64,000 nt of DNA from Microplitis mediator (lineage: Eukaryota; Arthropoda; Insecta; Hymenoptera; Braconidae), in assembly GCF_029852145.1 (NCBI RefSeq), contig NC_079979.1, positions 16,999,901 through 17,063,900 on the forward strand, read 5' to 3'. A program made the translations under genes and the position numbers. A model generated the notes under the pieces. The model worked only from the letters and a program-made list of their open reading frames with translations, had not been told where the DNA came from and did no database searches. Shown one piece after another: positions 1-11,323 of this stretch (position 1 is the stretch's first letter; each line of letters opens with the position of its first letter).

Positions 1-82
1 CATATTTTCATTTTTTTTTTTCTGACATTGACTTGTTGAAAAAAAAATCCGAAAATTGCTAATTGTCTTCTAACATCAGGAT
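1..82 (+). repeat. Family A MITE, right-end fragment cut by window start
   Basis: The stretch matches the right half of the family A copies at 1311-1510 and 1849-2043: a T-run, an AAAAAAAAATCC tract, then an end resembling GTCTGCTAACTTCAGGAT. The left half lies outside the window. Family A is a roughly 200 bp element whose two ends are inverted copies of TGAAGTTAGCAGACG, so it looks like a MITE (a short DNA transposon with no coding capacity). Confidence 0.6.
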
Positions 83-139
83 TGTTCGCCGATTTAGTTA
101 TAAATTATTTGATTTGGTAATTTTTAAAAATTTTAACCA

Positions 140-253
140 ATGGGAGACCGTGAAAATAATGAAGCTCTAGCCAACTTCATATTGATGCTCATTAGTGCTT
201 CATCATTGTCATTGTTGACATCTCCGGTAATTTTGCTTGATCTAATTAAATAA
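140..253 (+). CDS. Small ORF, 37 codons, possible first coding exon
   Basis: The ATG sits in an acceptable context (ACCAATGGG) and the frame runs 37 codons to TAA. The predicted peptide starts MGDRENNEALANF and continues into a leucine/serine-rich hydrophobic stretch (about residues 13-36) that could be a membrane segment. A GTAATT within the frame at 227 could serve as a splice donor, making this an exon rather than a complete gene. I do not recognise it. An ORF of this size is expected by chance, so this is a weak call. Confidence 0.12.
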   Translation: MGDRENNEALANFILMLISASSLSLLTSPVILLDLIK

Positions 254-438
254 ATAATTCATTAAATGAGTTTATTAATTAAAATATTGACATTAATTTT
301 AAATTAAAGACAGATATTATTTATTATTTAATTATAATGACGTTATATTAGTGTTTGAAAAAAAGTGCGGGACAACAATGGATCGGTCATTGTATAAAAA
401 AAAAAAAAAATTACCGGAATAAAGAGAAGTAGAAGTGA

Positions 439-489
439 CTAAATAAATGTGTAGTGGGATTCAGTCAGTATTTAGTGCAGTCAATAAAA
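439..489 (+). promoter_or_regulatory. Possible promoter, start site and first non-coding exon
   Basis: A TATA-like AAATAAAT near 441-448 is followed about 20 bases later by two overlapping insect initiator words (TCAGT at 461 and 465). A good splice donor, AAAA|GTAAGA, falls at 490. The next good acceptor on the same strand is TTTTTTCAG at 871-879. Together they describe a short first exon of about 25 bases with a 390 base intron. All three signals are short and the region is AT-rich, so chance is a real alternative. Confidence 0.22.
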
Positions 490-879
490 GTAAGATATTT
501 TTTTTTTTTTTTTAAGACTAAATAAAGTCAAGAGTTGATCGATAATTTCGTGGAAAAATGGCGGGCTAGAGCTCCTGGAATTTCTTTGTCTAAAAATTTC
601 TATTGCATTTCTATTTACTTTAATATTATATTTAAATGTTTCAGCCTTAGCTCTATTTATTTTTTGTTATTTTTAAGGTCTATTTAAATAATTATTTTTT
701 TTTTTTTTAATTAACAAGTATATTTTATGGTTTAAATTTTGTTGTATCATTTTAGAATATTCCGCCATTTTTTCACTTGAAATTTTGAGTTTAGATTCGA
801 GATAAAAAAATAGTGTCGTGATATTTAAATTTTTGTAATCGATAATCGAAATCGCGGAAGTCGGTTTAATTTTTTTCAG

Positions 880-1254
880 TCAGTAGTGCAGCAGTTGATT
901 AGTAAGTGAGTAATTGAGTGAAGTTTTATTTAAATAATGAGTGAAGTTTTTTTTTAATAGTGAGTTTTATTTAAATAGTGAGTGAAGTTTTGTTTCAATA
1001 GTGAACGAAATTTTATTTTAATCGTGAGTGAAATTTTTTTTAATAGAAAGTGAAGTTTTCTTTTAATCTTGAGTGAAGTTTTATTTTAATAATGAGTCAA
1101 GTTTTATTTTATCAGTGAGTTTTATTTAAATAGTGAAAATAAAAATGTAAAGTGACTGAACAAGTATTTAGTGCGCTTTTGTCTTCGATTCCTTGACGAA
1201 ATCAACGATTTTCTGCTATCGTCGAAGACATCTTGACAAAAAAACCAACGAAGG
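880..1254 (+). other. Possible 5' untranslated exon with strong splice sites
   Basis: The segment is bounded by a textbook acceptor (TTTTTTTCAG ending at 879) and a strong donor (AAGG|GTGAGT at 1255). It has no long ORF and several short upstream ATGs, which would suit a non-coding leader exon. Most of it is the 23 bp tandem repeat listed separately. The exon start repeats words of the proposed first exon (CAGTCAGTA, AGTGCAG). It could feed any plus-strand gene downstream; none is identified. Confidence 0.25.
907..1135 (+). repeat. 23 bp tandem repeat, about 10 units
   Basis: The unit is approximately GAGTGAAGTTTTATTTTAATA, repeated about ten times with substitutions; two units are shortened to about 18 bp (GAGTTTTATTTAAATAGT). 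Copies differ by several bases, so the array is not freshly amplified. It lies entirely inside the proposed 880-1254 exon. Confidence 0.75.
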
Positions 1255-1310
1255 GTGAGTCAATTTTAATAAAATTCAAATTTATTTCAAAATTTATATT
1301 AAATTATCCA

Positions 1311-1510
1311 TGATACTGAAGTTAGCGGACGCCTAATAATTTTTGGATTTTTTTTTAGACGATAAAACATAAAAAAAAAAATATTTGAAAAAATTGCACC
1401 CGTAGTTTTTTAAATTTTCTACATGTGCATATTTTTATTTTATTTTTTTACAATTAATTTGATGAAATACGAAAATTCAAAAATTTTTAAATGTCTGCTA
1501 ACTTCATGAT
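1311..1510 (+). mobile_element. Family A MITE, near-complete 200 bp copy
   Basis: The left end reads TGATACTGAAGTTAGCGGAC and the right end is its inverted counterpart (GTCTGCTAACTTCATGAT). The interior has a polyT/GATAAA tract, an AAAAATTGCACC word, and TTTTCTACATGTGCATA, all shared with the copies at 1849, 11585 and 45308. There is no coding capacity. Terminal inverted repeats of roughly 18-20 bp suggest mobilisation by a transposase encoded elsewhere. Confidence 0.75.
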
Positions 1511-1848
1511 CATAATTATCCGACATATATATTTTTTATAATCCCATTTAATACAACATACAAAGTATATGTTATTACAATAACAATAATATTGATCGTT
1601 TTCAAAAAAATAATTGATAGCCCACCGTAGTCTCCATCTTAGATTTTATTTTATAATTTCCATTCGTCAATTAGTTATTTGTAATCGTAGTTTTTTATGA
1701 TCATTTTTCGATTAGTCGATCCAACTGTTTTGCTCAAATGCCATTTACTTCTATTAGTACACAAACAATTAATTGATTCAAGTCTCTGGGGTAAGACGAA
1801 GTTTTTTTTGTGTGCCGTCGTACCGAAAAAATTTTTTAGTGAAAATAA

Positions 1849-2043
1849 TTGACCGGTGTCTAATATCTTTGTGATTTTTTTAAAAAAATAAATTATAAAA
1901 AAAAAAAATATTAAAAAAAATTGCACTTGCAGTCTTTTAAATTTTCTACACATGCTGCATATTTTTAATTTTTTTTTCTTCAAATTTAATTATTCTAAAA
2001 AAAAATCAAAAAATTTTTAATTGTCTGCTACCTTCAGGATCAT
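1849..2043 (+). mobile_element. Family A MITE, diverged copy
   Basis: Shares GTCTAATA, the A-rich tract, ATTGCACTTGCAG, TTTTCTACACATG and the right end GTCTGCTACCTTCAGGAT with the other family A copies. The left terminal repeat is eroded (CCGGTGTC in place of AGCAGACGTC). It lies about 340 bp from the previous copy in the same orientation. The 102-codon minus-strand ORF here is low-complexity translation of A/T runs. Confidence 0.65.
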
Positions 2044-2045
2044 AA

Positions 2046-4739
2046 AATTAAACAATAAAATAAAATAAAATTCACAAACTTTTAAAAAAAAAAAAAATAC
2101 TCGAGCTGATAGTAATACATTAATTTAAAAAAACATATGTGGATATAAGATTATTATAATAGATTGAAGAAAGAAAGGATAAGCAAATGAAGTACTCGCA
2201 TCCCTTATAAGATGTACATACTTGGATTACACTTTAAGTAATGGCAGACACAGGATTAAAAAAAATATATAAATTTTTACCACGTGCGCGCGTTATAAGC
2301 GTTCATCATCATTATCATTGGCGTCTTCTTATCTTTCTTCTCGCCACTGTTGAGTGTGTAGCATCCAATATAGAGTACACACCCACATCCACACACACAT
2401 ATACACATACATATACATATATATAAAGTCAGCATCATCTTGAGTTTCTCTCTCGTCGCTGTATGAAAGATGCTTAGAGCAAAGCCGATAAATAACAACA
2501 GCAACGAGCTTGTCAGACCCTTGTTTAAACCTATCTCCCAGTGAAAGCGCGAAAGATGTGTGAGCATGTTAGAGGGATGCATTAGAATTCATACGGGTTT
2601 TAAAATGTTTGTATATATGTTGATTATCTCCAGTATCTTATAGTCATTTATACGTTACAGATGTGCGCCACGACTTTGTTGAGGTAAAAAGCTTTTAAAA
2701 AGAACCAATTTTCAAACAAGCTGTAGTTAACATATATTTATATGGATATACAACATATATATACATGTTTATAGTAATAGAATTAAAAACTTGTCTAATT
2801 TAAGTGCGTGTTTTATTTTATTATAAACACAACCCCTTTATTTGTGCTCGGGGCCACTAAATATTTGAGATCCCACTCATGCTTATTATACTTTCGCGGT
2901 ATATTTATTTTATGTGGTTAAATATTTTCCTCTAACAGCATCGGAAGCTCTTATACTTGCACTTACACATAAACTAGCCGTCATATGTGGAAGTAATTTA
3001 ATTAATCCGGCTTATTAATTTTTTTTTCGTTACGTAAAATTGAAATTATGCATTTTCATATCTTGTAAGACATTATCGGTCGGTATTAATTAAATACCTG
3101 GCAAGTATTAATATGACATTTACTGTTACTTATTTTAAATATTTAATAAACGAGCGTCAATTACATAAACACGTTAATTAATATTCTTGTATTTGAATAG
3201 TAATTTTAAAAAAAACTTTAATTAAATTATAAATACGGAGAATTTAAATTAATTAAATGATTAGAGTTATTGATGTGAAAGGTCAGGTATCGTATTGTTG
3301 GTAATTTTTTTTTTCTGAATAAATTATTCAAATTTATATTAATTATGATTATATTTCAAAATTTATTTATTAATTATTTAAAAGTTGATTATGATATATT
3401 GGGTGTCAAAATATGTCATGAGCACGAAACTGTTGAAATAAAAATAATTATATAAATTATAACTTTTTAAAAAGTTGATTTTAAATATATATATATAATT
3501 AACATATAAAAGGCGAAATAAAATAGGGATTAAGTAAAAAAAGTAGATAAGAGTTAAGGGAATAAATTTAAATATTTAAAAATATCAATTGAATTTGAAT
3601 TTGAATTTAAATATTTTAAAAAAATAGAACACATAATTTAGTTGTAAATCTAAATTCAAAAATGAACAAGATTTTATTTAATAAATTCAAAGAAAAAATC
3701 TTTAATGTAGTCCGACAAAAACGTAAAATCACATGTGAAAACATTTAAAAAGATAGTGAAAGTTGTTAAATCTATCGTTTTTTGAGTAATAGGCGTGGCG
3801 GGATCTTTTGAGACGCACGCGACGATCACGTCAAAGGACACTGCCTGTGTGGCTGTAACATGATGATACCTATAAACTTGTTATCACAACAAGATAAGAG
3901 GTGTTGGACCAGTGACATAAAATCTTCATATAAATATTTTATAATCTTAGAAACGGGATAACTTTCAAGATGCCTGAGGAAAATGTGTTTCGAGTTAACG
4001 CGCGTCGCTCGTTATTGGGATTGAGAAAAATGTAGAAAATTTATCAAGTACTGAGATGACATCTGTTGCGGGAACTTTTGATGCTCCATGACACAAAAAA
4101 AACAGAACTTAAATTTTTTCAATCGTTTTTAAATTTATTTTCTTTCGCACCTGGATGATAATAAAGACGTTTGAATGGTGTGTATACACCCCTTGTAAAA
4201 ATACATCTTTATGCACCATACAGTTCATGTTGTTTATACAGTAAACGTATCATTGTCATGAGCAATTCCCCTCTAATAAAATAGTTGAGAATAAAATCAT
4301 CGGATGTAAGAATAGAAAACATGTGTGTTAAAATTAAGATAAACTTGAAGTAGTTTTTTTCAACACATCATTCATTTTGTTAAAAAAATTTTAATAATAA
4401 TAATTCAGTCAATTTAGATAATTGAATACACTTTTGAAAGTTTACTTGGAAATTCTAGTCTAATAATAAATAAAAAAAAAAAATAAAAAGGACAATTCAA
4501 AGCAATATGCAGAGCTATTTATCTCACAGAAATTTCTCGAATTCCGTTTTGAGTTTAAGATCAACACATAGAGTAAGAAGAACTGCATGATAACTCTCCC
4601 TTGTCCTCTTTTCATCCCCAGATGATATGCTGGTCTGAGATGTAGTAGTCTATAGTCTATAAGACACCAAAATATTCCTCACGCGCACTGATATTCTTTA
4701 TTTATCTCGGCGACGATTTATTAACTGTCATTTTTCCAG
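2046..4739. other. AT-rich unique sequence, no supported gene
   Basis: Mostly 70-75% AT with many A/T runs. A CA/TA microsatellite lies near 2382-2425. A 61-codon ORF at 2241-2426 has a good start context but runs into that microsatellite, so I do not trust it. No repeat-family copy or splice-bounded ORF was recognised in the rest. Confidence 0.5.
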
Positions 4740-4856
4740 GACAAGGGTAGTAAAACGGGATATGAGAGTACGGGAACAAGAAAATATGCATACTGCCAGC
4801 CAAGAATCCTTGTGTCCTGTCAGAATCCTAGTTTTATCGCTACTTTTACGTTCTGA
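4740..4856 (+). CDS. Possible terminal exon, 38 codons
   Basis: A good acceptor (CATTTTTCCAG, ending 4739) is followed in phase 0 by 38 open codons and TGA, with AATAAA immediately after the stop. The residues (beginning DKGSKTGYESTGTRKYAY) match no family I know. The acceptor is the only positive evidence; short open runs after acceptor-like strings are common in this window. Confidence 0.12.
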   Translation, partial: DKGSKTGYESTGTRKYAYCQPRILVSCQNPSFIATFTF

Positions 4857-5109
4857 ATAAACGCTATTCTCGCGCCAATTCCCAGACGACGTTTGCTATA
4901 TGATTTCCATTTGCCATTTCCTGAATTATAACTTATGCTTATGCTTATTCACTGATGTTTTCTCTATTACTCTGTATAATTAAACCACTTATTTATTAAT
5001 AATAGGATTCGTTTTACGATCTGTTGTCTTAATTTCAATGACTAAACATTTTATAGCCCATCCGATCTATCTGACGTTTCGTTATAGTCTGCAAATAATG
5101 TCAACAGAT

Positions 5110-5897
5110 ATCTAAAAATTCGAGGTAAATTCGGAGTGATTGCAGATTTTCTTTAAATTCAAATTCACTCCGTCACTCAAAGTTCCGGAGTTAAATATAA
5201 AATCACTCCGCATCCGAAGTAAACAGGAAGTTTGTTTTTTCAGCGGAGTGGTCTGGATTTTTTTTTCAATCCGCGTTGACCCCAATTCCGAGTTTTAATA
5301 CTAAAATAAAGTCCTTTTAGGAATTAATTTAACTCTAATTACAGTAATTACTATTTACTATTTATTTATTTACACTGTAAAAAGAGCGGTGTTAAAAATT
5401 ACACTGGTGTAGGAGGCGTAATTCAGCATTAGTATTAGCTTTGGAAAGCTTATGAAATGCAAAAAATTTTTTGACACACACACTTGCACTCAAACACACA
5501 CACTCACACACACGCACACACATATGCACACAATCCCAAAGTAAAATATTTTAACATTGGAAAATTTGATTTTAACACCGGTACAGAATTTTTACACCGG
5601 CGGTGGTGTTATTTTCACACCGCTTTCGGGGTTAAAACTTAACACCGCCAATTTTAACACCTACACCGCTTGGACTTACCCCGGTGATTTTTTACAGTGT
5701 AGGAGTGAAATTAACCCAGCGAAGGAGAGTTTATTTTAATATTCGTACTCCCAATCGGATTTAAATAAAATCCAGGTTACTCCGAAATCCTTATTTACTT
5801 CATATTCGGAGTAATTTTTCCTTGACCCCAAACTCCGAGTGACAGAGTCAATTCGGATTTAAATAAAATTCGTAATCACTCTTGATTTTTTACAACG
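5110..5897. mobile_element. Family F element, interrupted by family B
   Basis: The outer parts are rich in words such as AATTCGGAGTGA, CACTCCG and GGATTTAAATAAAATCC in both orientations, matching the F copies at 14200, 24315 and 56825. The right end approaches the family end with TTGATTTTTTACAACG. The element is split by a complete family B copy at 5373-5699. F interiors consist of reiterated, often inverted versions of the GGAGTGA word rather than unique sequence. Confidence 0.6.
5373..5699 (+). mobile_element. Family B MITE nested in family F
   Basis: Begins CACTGTAAAAAGAGCGGTG and ends TTTTTTACAGTG, with TA directly outside both ends, the expected target duplication of a TA-specific transposon. 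The interior is made of GGTGTTAAAA / TTTTAACACC words and carries a CA microsatellite at about 5478-5530. The ORF at 5557-5739 is translation of this repeat. Confidence 0.8.
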
Positions 5898-5899
5898 CA

Positions 5900-6328
5900 C
5901 ATTAATTGGAGTATTCCTCATACATTAATTATCATAAGTCAAGATGTAAAGTCTTGAAATGAACTAATAAATTATCGTCATAGATCGGTCGGGCTATAAA
6001 ATTTTAACCCACTGAAAATCCTCATTTATTGTTTCGTTAAATATTTCAATTGTTTATTTAATCGGAACAAATGTCGCTGATAGTAAAAGTATAATGTTAT
6101 TTAAAGTTGCAGCATCATTGAACTAGCATAACATGTTCCATTAAACAGATATCGGCATAAAAGAATAGACGATATATGAATATGGTGACCCCATGAACAA
6201 CAATACGCCCACCCGGGACGAGGATCAAGAGGTCCTAATGCAATTTAAGTTAACTACCGGGAATGATAGTTTATACTTTATATAGTTTTGAGAATAATAT
6301 ATAATGTATAGGGGGAAAGTGTATATAG
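5900..6328. other. Unique sequence, short ORFs only
   Basis: No element copy recognised. A 30-codon plus-strand ORF at 6193-6285 (starting MNNNTPTRDED) has plausible codon use but no supporting signal, and I regard it as chance. Confidence 0.4.
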
Positions 6329-6544
6329 ATGTGTGTTAAGCTCGTTGAACCATCAGCACACAAAGCGGCTTTCATCCGTTCCGCATATCCCAGTATCCGA
6401 GCACATAATTTCAATAGCAGCACAGGGGTGGAAATTGATCCAGACTCACATCCCCGCCCTTGTTATTCCAACCACGTCAATATATCACTATTCGATCGGA
6501 TAACGGCCAATTGCACACATCCTTTGACTTTATATTTGTCCTAA
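6329..6544 (+). CDS. ORF of 71 codons, unidentified
   Basis: The frame runs from ATG to TAA with mixed, non-repetitive amino acids (MCVKLVEPSAHKAAF at the start) in a patch of higher GC than its surroundings. No signal peptide, domain or motif is evident. The start context (TATAGATG) is weak and there is no clear promoter. A chance ORF is the leading alternative. Confidence 0.13.
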   Translation: MCVKLVEPSAHKAAFIRSAYPSIRAHNFNSSTGVEIDPDSHPRPCYSNHVNISLFDRITANCTHPLTLYLS

Positions 6545-7344
6545 AACATTATAAATACACATATATTTGGTACTGTAAGTACCCGAGTTATAATATAATA
6601 TCACAATATTATAAAATAAATAAATGGTAAATGACCGTAACGACCGATCAGATGCGATCGTCGCAATTAATTACTTGCAGGTAGAGAAAATAATCAGATA
6701 AATGTTAATTTTGATGAATAAGAATCCTGGATGATGGTCGGTAATAATATTGTGGTAGTAAGTAGACGATAAAATATAAAAAGCAAAGTTAAATGATTGG
6801 CAAAGACGACTGATGATACAAAGGAGGCGAGGTTCGTAGAGGCAATTCAAGGCAAAGTGCTTGCCTTGGGGCAATATCATCGAGGCTGGAATTCAAGCCT
6901 ACTGAATTCATGGATAATACCCGAGTCTCGATATAGTCGCAAATTGAATGTCAAGATCCGATGGAAAGGAGAGATACTGAGAGTTGGTATCCAGGGTAAA
7001 ATTACCTAGTGCGATTCTATGGTTTTATACTCTGGTGAGATCGTGTGCTCTATCGCACGCTAACTTAAGCACGATACTACTTTGATGCCAGGAAGCCAAC
7101 CCAGAAGAGCTCTAACCTTCTTTTCTCTCGTAACTATTATCTTTTTGAATTATACTCAAGCACGACATTGTGTCCGTCGTGAAATAAGATCACTTACTAA
7201 TCGTGACCATTTTTCGCTTCATTAAATATTAGATGAGTTTGATTTATTTATATAGGATTATATATTTTACTCTTTACAACAAATCCCTAAAGATCTTTTG
7301 ATTGAATTTTCTCACGCTGTAAAATACTATAATCATTTTGTACA
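6545..7344. other. Unique sequence, no supported gene
   Basis: A plus-strand open frame at 6797-7009 starts with TTG, not ATG, and lacks a convincing acceptor; CAGG|GTAAAA near its end could be a donor. Nothing else is recognisable. Confidence 0.35.
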
Positions 7345-7445
7345 CAGAAAAAAAGTAATTCTGGGCACTAGAAATATTTTTTATTGTCAAGTGAAAACAA
7401 AAATTTTATTAGGACCAGAAAAAAATTTTTTCAGGTTTGTTTTTC
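7345..7445 (+). mobile_element. Family E element, left-end fragment
   Basis: Starts TACACAGAAAAAAAGTAATTC and continues with the AAATTTT/TTTTT alternation typical of family E (other copies at 24180, 48605, 50154, 63872). The right end with TTTCTGTGTA is absent; a short family F-like piece (GAATGCAGATTTAAATAAAA) follows at about 7455. Confidence 0.45.
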
Positions 7446-7550
7446 CAAATGGGAGTGAATGCAGATTTAAATAAAATCCAGCCCGTTCGTTCTGACAATT
7501 AAAAAATTTTTCGTTAGGAATCTAAAGTTTTATCTCGGCTATGAACTTGG

Positions 7551-7661
7551 ATGTATAAAATCATGGCCCAAGGATTTTTAAAGAAGTTTCAAGAGAAGGC
7601 AGAGGAATATATAAAGAACGAGGTGAATAAAAGGCGAAGTGCAATACAAGTAGAGCCTTGA
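7551..7661 (+). CDS. Small ORF, 36 codons, predicted helical peptide
   Basis: From ATG the frame gives a 36-residue peptide whose core (KKFQEKAEEYIKNEVNKR) is strongly charged and would form an amphipathic or coiled-coil helix. A second ATG four codons in has a better context (TCATGGCC). No family is recognised. Too short to separate from chance. Confidence 0.12.
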   Translation: MYKIMAQGFLKKFQEKAEEYIKNEVNKRRSAIQVEP

Positions 7662-7683
7662 AACGATTCTACGCGCACACGAC

Positions 7684-7911
7684 TTAGTATAGGCCTCTTG
7701 GCTTTCCAAGCCAATTTGCGTCGATAAAACTCAAGTTGAGAAGCATCGATACATCTCTCGGCTTGACTCCTCTGAACGATCCAACAAAACCAGCAATTTT
7801 CACCTGCTCGTCATCATAGAGCCCGACGATCTTCCTCTGCTCAATACACGTTTTACTTGCGGTATACATGCCAGCAAGCTGTTTATTTTTATTAACCTTT
7901 TTATATTTCAA
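7684..7911 (-). CDS. ORF of 75 codons, unidentified
   Basis: The minus-strand frame has balanced composition after a lysine-rich start, including the segment GLYDDEQVKIAGFVGSFRG. Codon use looks protein-like and low-complexity is absent. No acceptor with a pyrimidine tract precedes it and I recognise no domain. It converges with the small ORF at 7551-7661. Confidence 0.15.
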   Translation of the reverse strand: MKYKKVNKNKQLAGMYTASKTCIEQRKIVGLYDDEQVKIAGFVGSFRGVKPRDVSMLLNLSFIDANWLGKPRGLY

Positions 7912-10130
7912 ACTATTTCTCTTAACTCTTCATGCTCGCGGGAACATCGATTGCCTCTTCTCAACACCGCGGAAAATAACGACCGCCAGCCAAACTACTG
8001 TTTGCTTAGCGCGTTCAACCGTCTGTAGATTCACGTCTCCGCCCAACAAAACGGCTCATTTCGAACGGTCTTCTGTTGGTTTTCACCCCTTTTATTTTAA
8101 TGCCAGTTTTCTTACTCACTTTATATTTTTCAGACAGAACCGAGTCCGCTTTAAAGACCCGATCGGTTCTTAGGTCGAATCGCTCGGTTATTTGTTTCCT
8201 TTAGCGAAAATTGTTGCCCATCAGAGTTACGACTTCCGCCGCCGTGAATTCCTAAGGTTTTACCCACGCTTGCGTGGAAACTTCACCTTCTCAACATCAC
8301 CAGCTATACAAATATCACAATTACATATTTATATAGATCTGTCTGATGAGCAATTAAAAAAACTATACTCATTTAATTGACCCGTAGATTATTAACTTAC
8401 TGACGATAATCGTTGCATTTGAAATCAGCGATTCCGGAGGGACTTTAGCCACCTGGTTAGGTCCTGAAAATTAATCGACTGTGCACTACAAATTGATTTT
8501 GAGCAAAAAAAAAAAGGAACGGGCTTCGGTTCCGAACGGATGCCCAGCAGAACGTGTGTCTCGATGCTAACCTACACTCGTACACTTGTACTGCCACCAC
8601 TACCATCGCAGACTTGATCCCTTCGTAGAATTTAAAAACGATTCTCCGGCTACACGTACTAAAGGGTGGTCAAAAAAACTTTAGTCTCGAGGCATGTGTT
8701 AATAAAAATATACTTTTGATTCATCAAGTCGCCAGGATCATTTAACGCTTATATATTTCAAGTCTAGACTTTAAATTCTAGGCTATAGAAAAATGCCACA
8801 AAATTTTGTTCACTAATTGATTTAGATGATTAGGATGTTGATCAGGTCGCGTGGCTTGGATTCGCTCAGAAATATTGCAGCAGGTGGATACATAAACTAT
8901 ATAACGAGACAACAGACAGCCCACGACACTTGTCAGGAATCTGGTCTCTCGTTTACTCGGTATCTTATTCGTTTTCCTGCTGATGGAGAGGATTTCAAAA
9001 AAGTTGCGGCGATGACTTTTTATTTTTTCGCATCTTCGGGCTCTTACTTGTCCACTGATCATTAAAATCGCGCCTCATCTTGTTCCGTAAGTCATCATCT
9101 CGATCACTCAATTACTCACGTCTTTAATCGGATTATATTTTCACTGATAAATTTATAAATTTATTTATTATTTAATTTTTATTTTCGTACGGGTCTTATA
9201 TAAATATAAAATAAAATAAAGTAAAAAAAAAAAAAGCAGTTATTGGAGCAATAAGTGTTATATTGAAGCAGCAGAATATAAACAGAAGAAGGCGAGAAAG
9301 GTGTACACGTGACTTTATAATGCATCAGTCGAATAAAATCGGCAAGGGACGCGCGACGGTCGCATTCGGGTTGTTTCGTTCGAGATTTATTGACCTCACG
9401 ACCGCCTGTGCAATTCGACAGAATTATAATTGGCTCGGGGGATAATTTATTAATGAATTTACGACGCTTATATATATACTCGCTACCGAATCGATCTACC
9501 CGAGCGACACCCGTCCAAAGAACTAAAATCGTTTCCTTCAGCCGATCCAATTTTCTTTACTACTATTTTATTTCTTTTGCTTCAAACACATAACTAAGCC
9601 TTGTTTTTTTTTTTTTTTTTATTTTATTTTAAAGTCTGTAATATCTTGGAAACATCATAAAATCGTTTGCGCGGCTTTTACGAGTAGACAAACGATTTCA
9701 GTAACGCATCAGGAAAATCGTAAATGCGGGAACCAGTGCGCGAAACATTTTTCACGGTCTTTTCCTTCTGAATAGACTACAATTCTCTTTCTCTTTTATT
9801 TTTTTCTACCATAACCATTAGAATACATTATTCTCGGACAATCGAGTATGGGCGTAGGGTATTTTCAGGTCATTATGGGCCCATTAAGTGTGCGCTCAGA
9901 TAGAAAAATGAGACGATCAGTAAATCCGTATGAGTTTTAAATACCACGGCTTCTAGAGTAACACAAAGGCTTCATTTGAGGCAACCACGCCCATAAAAAG
10001 GCTCAGTCAAAATTGCCATTTATTACTTCGTGGAAACGACTTAGCGTCAAGTGTCACAGCATATGTCGAACTTGGAAACATATTTCCAAGTGACCTTTTT
10101 TTTTAAATACAAAAACATCTAACTGCTCTA
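7912..10130. other. Mostly unique sequence, no supported gene
   Basis: Several overlapping ORFs of 60-120 codons exist on both strands (for example 9179-9550 minus and 9263-9445 plus), but they overlap each other, several start with non-ATG codons, and none shows a motif. A T-run with TTTTA repeats lies at 9604-9630. No mobile-element family was recognised. Confidence 0.4.
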
Positions 10131-10361
10131 TTATATAGACACTGAAGAACGTGGATGGCTTGAGAGAAGATGCTGATCATCTTTACTTCTTCTAAAGCTG
10201 TTTACAGCATCGAGAGAAAACAACTTGCAGAAAGTAAATCGAGTATTTCTGAAAGAGAGTTGCTGGGCTAATGCCCGGAAAGTTAGCGCCTTTTCCAGAT
10301 CAATGTGTTGGCGAATCAGGGCGCAGTTAGCTAATGCGAACTCGGGTGGTACAGCCCCCAT
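10131..10361 (-). CDS. ORF of 76 codons with GC-rich leader, unidentified
   Basis: The frame opens at an ATG immediately downstream (minus strand) of a GC-rich patch unusual for this window, and gives a mixed, leucine- and alanine-rich soluble-looking peptide starting MGAVPPEFALANCALIRQH. There is no hydrophobic segment or low complexity. It might be a short protein or first exon. No domain is recognised. The CTCF-like site at 10373 lies just upstream of the start. Confidence 0.18.
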   Translation of the reverse strand: MGAVPPEFALANCALIRQHIDLEKALTFRALAQQLSFRNTRFTFCKLFSLDAVNSFRRSKDDQHLLSSHPRSSVSI

Positions 10362-10372
10362 GGGGGTGGTCC

Positions 10373-10390
10373 GCGCCCCCTAGCGACCAC
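10373..10390 (-). promoter_or_regulatory. Candidate CTCF-type insulator site
   Basis: On the minus strand the sequence reads CGCTAGGGGGCGC. It contains CTAGGGGGCGC, which fits the conserved core of the CTCF recognition motif shared by insects and vertebrates (AGRKGGCGC). GC-rich 11-mers are rare in this AT-rich window, which makes the match more notable. Occupancy cannot be judged from sequence. Confidence 0.35.
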
Positions 10391-11323
10391 GCGATCCTCA
10401 GTTAGTTTGTACGTGCGTTAGTACGTACAGCAGACTACACAATTGCATAAATCTTGAGCGTTTAAATCGTCAAGCTATTGTTAATATGAAATTCCGTATA
10501 ATGTATGACATATATAGAGTATATAAGTTGGGAAAAAAAATTGATTAATCGACTCGGAGGTTATAACTTGGAAGGAAGCAGTGAATTAACTGCAGCGTTT
10601 GCAGAAGAGAACAATTAACTGTGGGGACGTAGTGGAAAGCGAAATTACATTACGGCTAAAACGATCCTCCATGCACTAGAAATGATGAAATCACGTGGCG
10701 TAATTCCCGGGCATTAAGGTAACCGTTTTTGTCAGAGAGCGCAGGTTCCGTATCCATGGTGATGACGGACCAACCAACTCCACCCTTCTCACTGTCGCCA
10801 ATCAATAACTTATGAAAGCATCATCCCCTTCTTCTTTACACTTGAAGCTCCGATCTGCTCTTCCTGGGATATGGAAGCTGTGTCGTGGACCACGTGATGG
10901 CGGTCCTACACCTAAAAATCATAAAATATATTTTTTCTGCACATATAGAGTACGCTGTAAAATGTTTGGGGTGAGTTAGTACACTACTTTAGTTAACTTA
11001 ACTCAGCGCTCCTCGCGTGAGAGAATCGTGAAAACGATTTGACACTAAGTTTTGATGGTGAACATGATATGGAGCCAATTCACCGGCAGCGTATCAGAGA
11101 AGTCTTACACCCGATAAAATCCCATATTCTTTCCTTCCCTTGTGAAATAGAGTATTTGCAGGGGAGTCGTGCCATCGACATTTTTACTCTTCTTAACCAC
11201 TTAACGCTTTTTGTCGGTATATAATCTCAAGAGTCTCATCCATGTGACGGCAAAAATATATACTCAGATAATTGTAAACCTATCGATTATAAAATAATCA
11301 CCCGGTAAATTTAAATATCTGTA
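10391..11323. other. Unique sequence, no supported gene
   Basis: No repeat-family copy and no splice-bounded ORF found. A 61-codon ORF at 11039 has no supporting features. Confidence 0.4.
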
